Below are positions 34,532 to 36,038 of a stretch of DNA of 36,038 bases, piece by piece. Location of the stretch: the NCBI RefSeq assembly GCF_000485595.1, contig NW_014577599.1:50534-86571 (forward strand). The letters are read 5' to 3'. Numbering within the stretch: the stretch's first letter is position 1; each line of letters opens with the position of its first letter. The notes under the pieces are model-generated. The model saw nothing but the letters and a program-made list of their open reading frames with translations. It did no database searches and had not been told where the DNA came from. The position numbers and the translations under genes were made by a program. The DNA comes from Priapulus caudatus (lineage: Eukaryota > Priapulida > Priapulimorpha > Priapulimorphida > Priapulidae).

Positions 34532-35564
34532 TGCACGCACGCACACACACACACACGAGAGTACAGATATGAACGAATTCCTCAATTATTACACAATGCA
34601 CGTTATTTTATATAAATGAATTTTTTAGGGGGGACACAAATTTATGCAAAATGAAGATGCGAATTAATAATACAAGTGATTTTTGAGAACTAATTAAAAC
34701 GCGCTGCATAAGCTATTGCGTCACGTGACGTGAATACATGGCCCTGTGAATACATACGTGAATACTGTGAATACATACGTGAATACTGTGAATACATACG
34801 TGAATACATGGCCCTGTCACACTAGAGCGTATAGCCTTAACGTATGCCGAGCGAATGAATTATTTTCAGGAACTAATTTCAGGAATTATTTTCAGGAATT
34901 ATTTTCAGGAATTATATTCAGGAATTATTTTCAGGAATTATTTTCCTGAATTAATTAAATTCAGGAAATAAACGAAATGACGAGCCTCACTCTTGCGAAA
35001 CTTCTGTCTTATATCTGCCGTCTCTCCTACGCACGAATTTTCTATGGTGTATTTTGTAAAATTTTTGTTGCCATTTTTTTACATTAAAAGTAAGTACTAA
35101 CGGGCCTAAATGTATCGTCAAATTCTTACCTGATAATGTTTCTCAACTAGTTAAAAATCCAAAAAACCTGGACGATTTGATATTATTATCCTGACATTAA
35201 TTGCTTGCTATGGGCTATATGCATGAGTCACAATCAAGTGTATGTTGACATCGAACAATAATTATTGTAAAATAGCAAGTATAATGCGGCAATTTAACCA
35301 TAAAAAGTGAACAGAATTACTTACATTTTGCGAAAAAGTGGAAATGTTTTTTTAATTTTTACTATTTACGGTGACTTAATCACTTTAATGAGGAGATCAA
35401 TTACCAAGGCACTGTCCTCCCACGTATCTGGAATGTTCATGCATCGCCGCGCGCCGGGCGTGCTCCTCGACGAAGAACTGCACAAAGCCGTAGCCCTTGT
35501 GCATCGAGATGGCGCGGATCGGGCCGTGTCTTTGGAATATCTGCTCCAGCTCCATCCTCGTCAC
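22432..35564 (-). CDS. RRM plus BCL11-type zinc finger protein, 3' part (5 exons)
   Basis: Minus-strand exons in order: 35564-35405, 26766-26700, 23431-23352, 23038-22907, 22559-22432. Intron phases are 1, 2, 1, 1 and match at every joint. Product in order: RRM from helix 1 onward with RNP1 KGYGFVQF; a basic linker (GPKKRQQ); an acidic linker; a C2HC finger CGNCKEQ...EHKRTRC; a C2H2 finger LLCATCGRTFDNSW...HVQEEH; then stop. The RRM is closest to hnRNP C/RALY; the finger pair resembles the first two fingers of BCL11A/B (C2HC with EHKRxxC, then a finger with a Trp and PIYE-like end). RNA and nucleic-acid binding, probably nuclear, is inferred. The 5' part of the RRM lies past the window. Joining across the 8.6-kb intron is inferred from phase and RRM continuity only. 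Confidence 0.7.
22907..23038 (-). CDS. Internal exon: BCL11-type C2HC zinc finger
   Basis: Minus strand, acceptor TTACAG, donor GTAAAA, phase 1 in and out. It encodes IIVCGNCKEQLPDIFSLTEH, then KRTRCK: a C-x2-C-x12-H-x4-C finger like the one at the N terminus of BCL11A/B (which has x14). Both ends are phase-compatible with neighbours. Confidence 0.8.
23352..23431 (-). CDS. Internal exon: linker (KKLKPENG...)
   Basis: Minus strand, acceptor TTTCCAG. It encodes VVKKLKPENGMAESHVDVN and a short tail. The 3' border is chosen as GTGCGT at 23351 because it gives phase 1 to match the next exon; a GTACCG four bases earlier and a GTATCA four bases later would break the frame. The sequence has no recognisable domain, so this exon depends on context. 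Confidence 0.5.
23697..23773. repeat. (AAGT/AAGC)n tetranucleotide repeat
   Basis: Four-base array, first AAGC then AAGT units. Intronic to the minus-strand gene. Confidence 0.95.
23960..24396. repeat. 10-bp minisatellite ACGCxxGTAC
   Basis: More than 40 units of ACGCACGTAC alternating with ACGCGGGTAC and close variants. No stop codon arises in many frames on either strand, giving long His/Thr/Arg and Val/Cys/Arg open frames that are artefacts. Largely alternating purine-pyrimidine. Confidence 0.95.
24560..24860. repeat. Degenerate TCAATT / GAACGTTTGAA repeats
   Basis: First short units of GTCAATTC, then four copies of TGAACGTTTGAA or TAAACGTTTGAA-like segments spaced with ATTAAATTGAACTGT. 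Decayed satellite or palindromic repeat. Confidence 0.6.
25486..25548. repeat. Alternating CACG...CGTG inverted tract
   Basis: An ACGCACGC array on the left and GTGCGTGC array on the right meet at GTATAAATATAC, forming an imperfect hairpin of alternating purine-pyrimidine sequence. Confidence 0.6.
26088..26195. repeat. Minisatellite (CCAA)n with GTG spacers
   Basis: Units of two to four CCAA repeats ending CCGTG, repeated six times. Open frames (Asn/Gln/Pro/Thr or Trp/Leu/Val/Gly) are artefacts. Confidence 0.9.
26350..26690. mobile_element. Inverted-repeat element with GTAGxCGAAATGGG units
   Basis: The left end AGCTGGT...CCCGGTTGGCCTA is an imperfect inverse of the right end TAGGCCAACTGGGATGTTAC...ACCAGCT. 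Between are several copies of GGGAGTAG(A)CGAAATGGG, in inverse orientation near the left end. On the minus strand its end abuts the splice donor at 26699. No target duplication recognised. Confidence 0.6.
26700..26766 (-). CDS. Internal exon: end of RRM and basic linker
   Basis: Minus strand, acceptor TTTTTGCAG, donor GTAAGT. Two bases complete a Asp codon with the G left by the RRM exon, giving QCLD-ANSAGEQKQGPKKRQ: the last RRM strand followed by a Lys/Arg/Gln linker, as in hnRNP C-type RRMs (VLDINLA..). Phase 1 in, 2 out. The fit of phase and of RRM strand 4 supports the long-intron join. Confidence 0.7.
29345..29385. repeat. (TA)n microsatellite
   Basis: Pure TA dinucleotide run. Confidence 0.95.
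29764..29820. repeat. (CACG)n microsatellite
   Basis: CACG units with CTCA and CATG interruptions, just left of the micro-palindrome at 29852. Confidence 0.9.
29852..29928. mobile_element. Micro-palindromic insertion, CAAGAG family
   Basis: A 63-bp element (29859-29921) with arms CAAGAGTAGATAATAACACA and the inverse TGTGTTATTATCAACTCTTG (one mismatch) is flanked by CACGTAC (29852-29858) and CACATAC (29922-29928), one mismatch. The largest member and the one with the longest arms. Confidence 0.7.
30262..30340. repeat. (CA/CG)n microsatellite
   Basis: CACG and CACA units in alternating purine-pyrimidine order. Confidence 0.95.
30359..30416. repeat. CCCTTTCTATATGTTG tandem repeat
   Basis: Three to four copies of a TTCTATATGTTGCCC-like 16-mer, one with GGAAG in place of GTTG. 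Confidence 0.7.
30961..31008. repeat. AACTAAACATAAACATT tandem repeat
   Basis: Three imperfect units of CTAAACATAAA with ACATT spacers. Confidence 0.7.
31092..31400. mobile_element. MITE with ~90-bp inverted ends, 9-bp direct repeats and a telomere-like core
   Basis: CTTAATAAC flanks both sides (31092-31100 and 31392-31400). The left arm from 31101 and the right arm to 31391 are inverse complements over about 85-95 bases with few mismatches, sharing GGTCTATGTCCCCC, GCCGGAACGTACCCTGGGTA and GGTCCGGTATACC. The core at 31194-31243 is a TTAGGG array drifting to TTCGGG, followed by GAGTAGGCG repeats. A 9-bp duplication fits a Mutator-like origin. No coding capacity. Confidence 0.8.
33242..34160. 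mobile_element. Inverted-repeat element with TTGTCCG/CGGACAA motifs
   Basis: A perfect 14-bp terminal inverse pair: GTGCTCGAAATATG (33242-33255) and CATATTTCGAGCAC (34147-34160). Just inside each end are clusters of GTTGTCCG and CGGACAACC in both orientations. The middle (33750-33850) has GGGGGAGGACCCCC-type C-rich sequence and CCTAGACCCGCCAC, likely a nested older element. No transposase reading frame seen and no target duplication found. Confidence 0.6.
34428..34556. repeat. AC / CACG microsatellite
   Basis: CTATA(TA)CGGTCACGAGCC occurs twice, each followed by an AC or GCAC array. Confidence 0.85.
34744..34808. repeat. GTGAATACATAC tandem repeat
   Basis: Three 25-base units of TGTGAATACATACGTGAATAC between two copies of CATGGCCCTGT. 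Confidence 0.85.
34862..34967. repeat. TTCAGGAATTATT array ending in a palindrome
   Basis: Six units of about 13-14 bases, TTCAGGAATTATT, end in TCCTGAATTAATTAAATTCA plus GGA, a near-perfect inverse of the unit. Confidence 0.8.
35405..35564 (-). CDS. Internal exon: RRM domain (hnRNP C/RALY-like)
   Basis: Minus strand, acceptor GACGGCAG, donor GTAATT, phase 0 in and 1 out, 53 codons. It encodes RRM helix 1 (ELEQIFQRHGPI), strand 2, RNP1 as KGYGFVQF on strand 3, helix 2 (EEHARRAAM) and the turn before strand 4 (VGGQCL). RNP2 and strand 1 must lie on an upstream exon outside the window. The codons are GC-rich at third positions, unlike the zinc-finger exons. MHKGYGFVQF is closest to the hnRNP C/RALY group, and an NCOA5-type protein is an alternative. 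Confidence 0.85.
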
Positions 35565-35872
35565 CTGCCGTCAATAAGAATGGGAAAATATCACACATCA
35601 GTTGCGTCATCGCCGACTCCCGCGGCCGTTCGGCTGACGAAAATGCGCATAAATCCGACACTGATGTTAGCCTAACAGATAATGACACTAACGATATTCC
35701 AGCACCTCTACTAGCTACTAATTCTAACCATAACAGCTAGTAATCGTAATAATAATATTTAGCAAATTCCAGTCGTAACCGAACCGTAACGGATGACAAT
35801 CTTAAATAACCGGTCCCTCACAGATAGAAATTACAGTAACAAACATCTCCAGCAGCTGATAACCCTAACCCT
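35565..35872 (-). other. Intron upstream of the RRM exon
   Basis: AT-rich intron. AACCCTAACCCTAAAGCTAA near 35861 carries two telomere-type CCCTAA units. No exon seen. Confidence 0.5.
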
Positions 35873-35873
35873 A

Positions 35874-36038
35874 AAGCTAAAGATCTCTCTCCATCCCTCT
35901 CCCCTCTCCACTCATCTCTCTCTATCTCTCCATCCCTCTCCCCTCTCCACTCATCTCTCTCTATCTCTCCATCCCTCTCCCCTCTCCACTCATCTCTCTC
36001 TATCTCTCCATCCCTCTCCCCTCTCCACTCATCTCTCT
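35874..36038. repeat. 39-bp pyrimidine-rich minisatellite at window edge
   Basis: Exact units with period 39, each starting CATCTCTCTCTATCTC at 35913, 35952, 35991 and 36030. It runs off the window end. The strand is almost pure pyrimidine. Confidence 0.95.

Larger units (their letters stand above)
26767..35404 (-). other. 8.6-kb intron of the RRM/zinc finger gene
   Basis: No exon seen in this interval. Content: simple repeats and the inverted-repeat elements listed separately. The stretch 26991-29340 and the stretch 31401-33241 show nothing I can name. Confidence 0.5.

Noticed and set aside
35874-36038. Regular 39-bp repeats as a CRISPR-like array
   Set aside because: Units are contiguous with no unique spacers, in an animal genome; a plain minisatellite.

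Overview
The window is animal nuclear DNA. It has GT-AG introns with consistent phases, AT-rich non-coding sequence, many microsatellites, TTAGGG-type repeats and a 10-base assembly gap. The protein families (a type-A leucine-rich-repeat hormone receptor, MINDY4, and an RRM/zinc-finger protein) indicate a bilaterian. The small compact genes with many short inverted-repeat elements suggest a non-vertebrate, probably marine, but the phylum cannot be fixed from sequence alone.

Layout. Bases 1-7810 hold a glycoprotein-hormone-receptor-like gene (thyrostimulin/TSH/FSH receptor type, LGR1 class). Its last two coding exons occur twice as near-identical copies about 4.76 kb apart (228-2480 and 4983-7238), with an N gap (3100-3109) between them. 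One further exon, carrying the CCAF hinge motif and the last leucine-rich repeat, is present only before copy 2 (4204-4384). The pattern looks more like two alleles placed end to end by the assembler than two genes, though this is not proven. Bases 7811-10281 are intergenic and hold several repeats.

Bases 10282-18324 (+) contain a complete MINDY4 (FAM188B-type) deubiquitinase gene that I could reconstruct as 13 exons and 721 codons, with all splice phases matching and the Gln/Cys/His catalytic residues present. A poly(A) signal follows. Bases 18325-22431 are a gene-poor interval. From the other side, on the minus strand, five phase-compatible exons (35564 down to 22432) encode the 3' part of a protein that joins an hnRNP C/RALY-like RRM to two zinc fingers arranged like the N-terminal fingers of BCL11. 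Its 5' end lies beyond the window. It is convergent with MINDY4, and its introns carry most of the minisatellites and inverted-repeat elements.

The most unusual signal is a family of very short palindromic insertions (36-63 bp). Four have CAAGRG...CTCTTG ends, one (seen twice because of the duplication) has CAGGAG...CTCCTG ends, and every one is flanked by a 7-bp direct repeat. Separate inverted-repeat insertions with 9-bp direct repeats occur at 10901-10999 and 31092-31400, the second enclosing a telomere-like TTAGGG tract. The three genes show no evident functional link.
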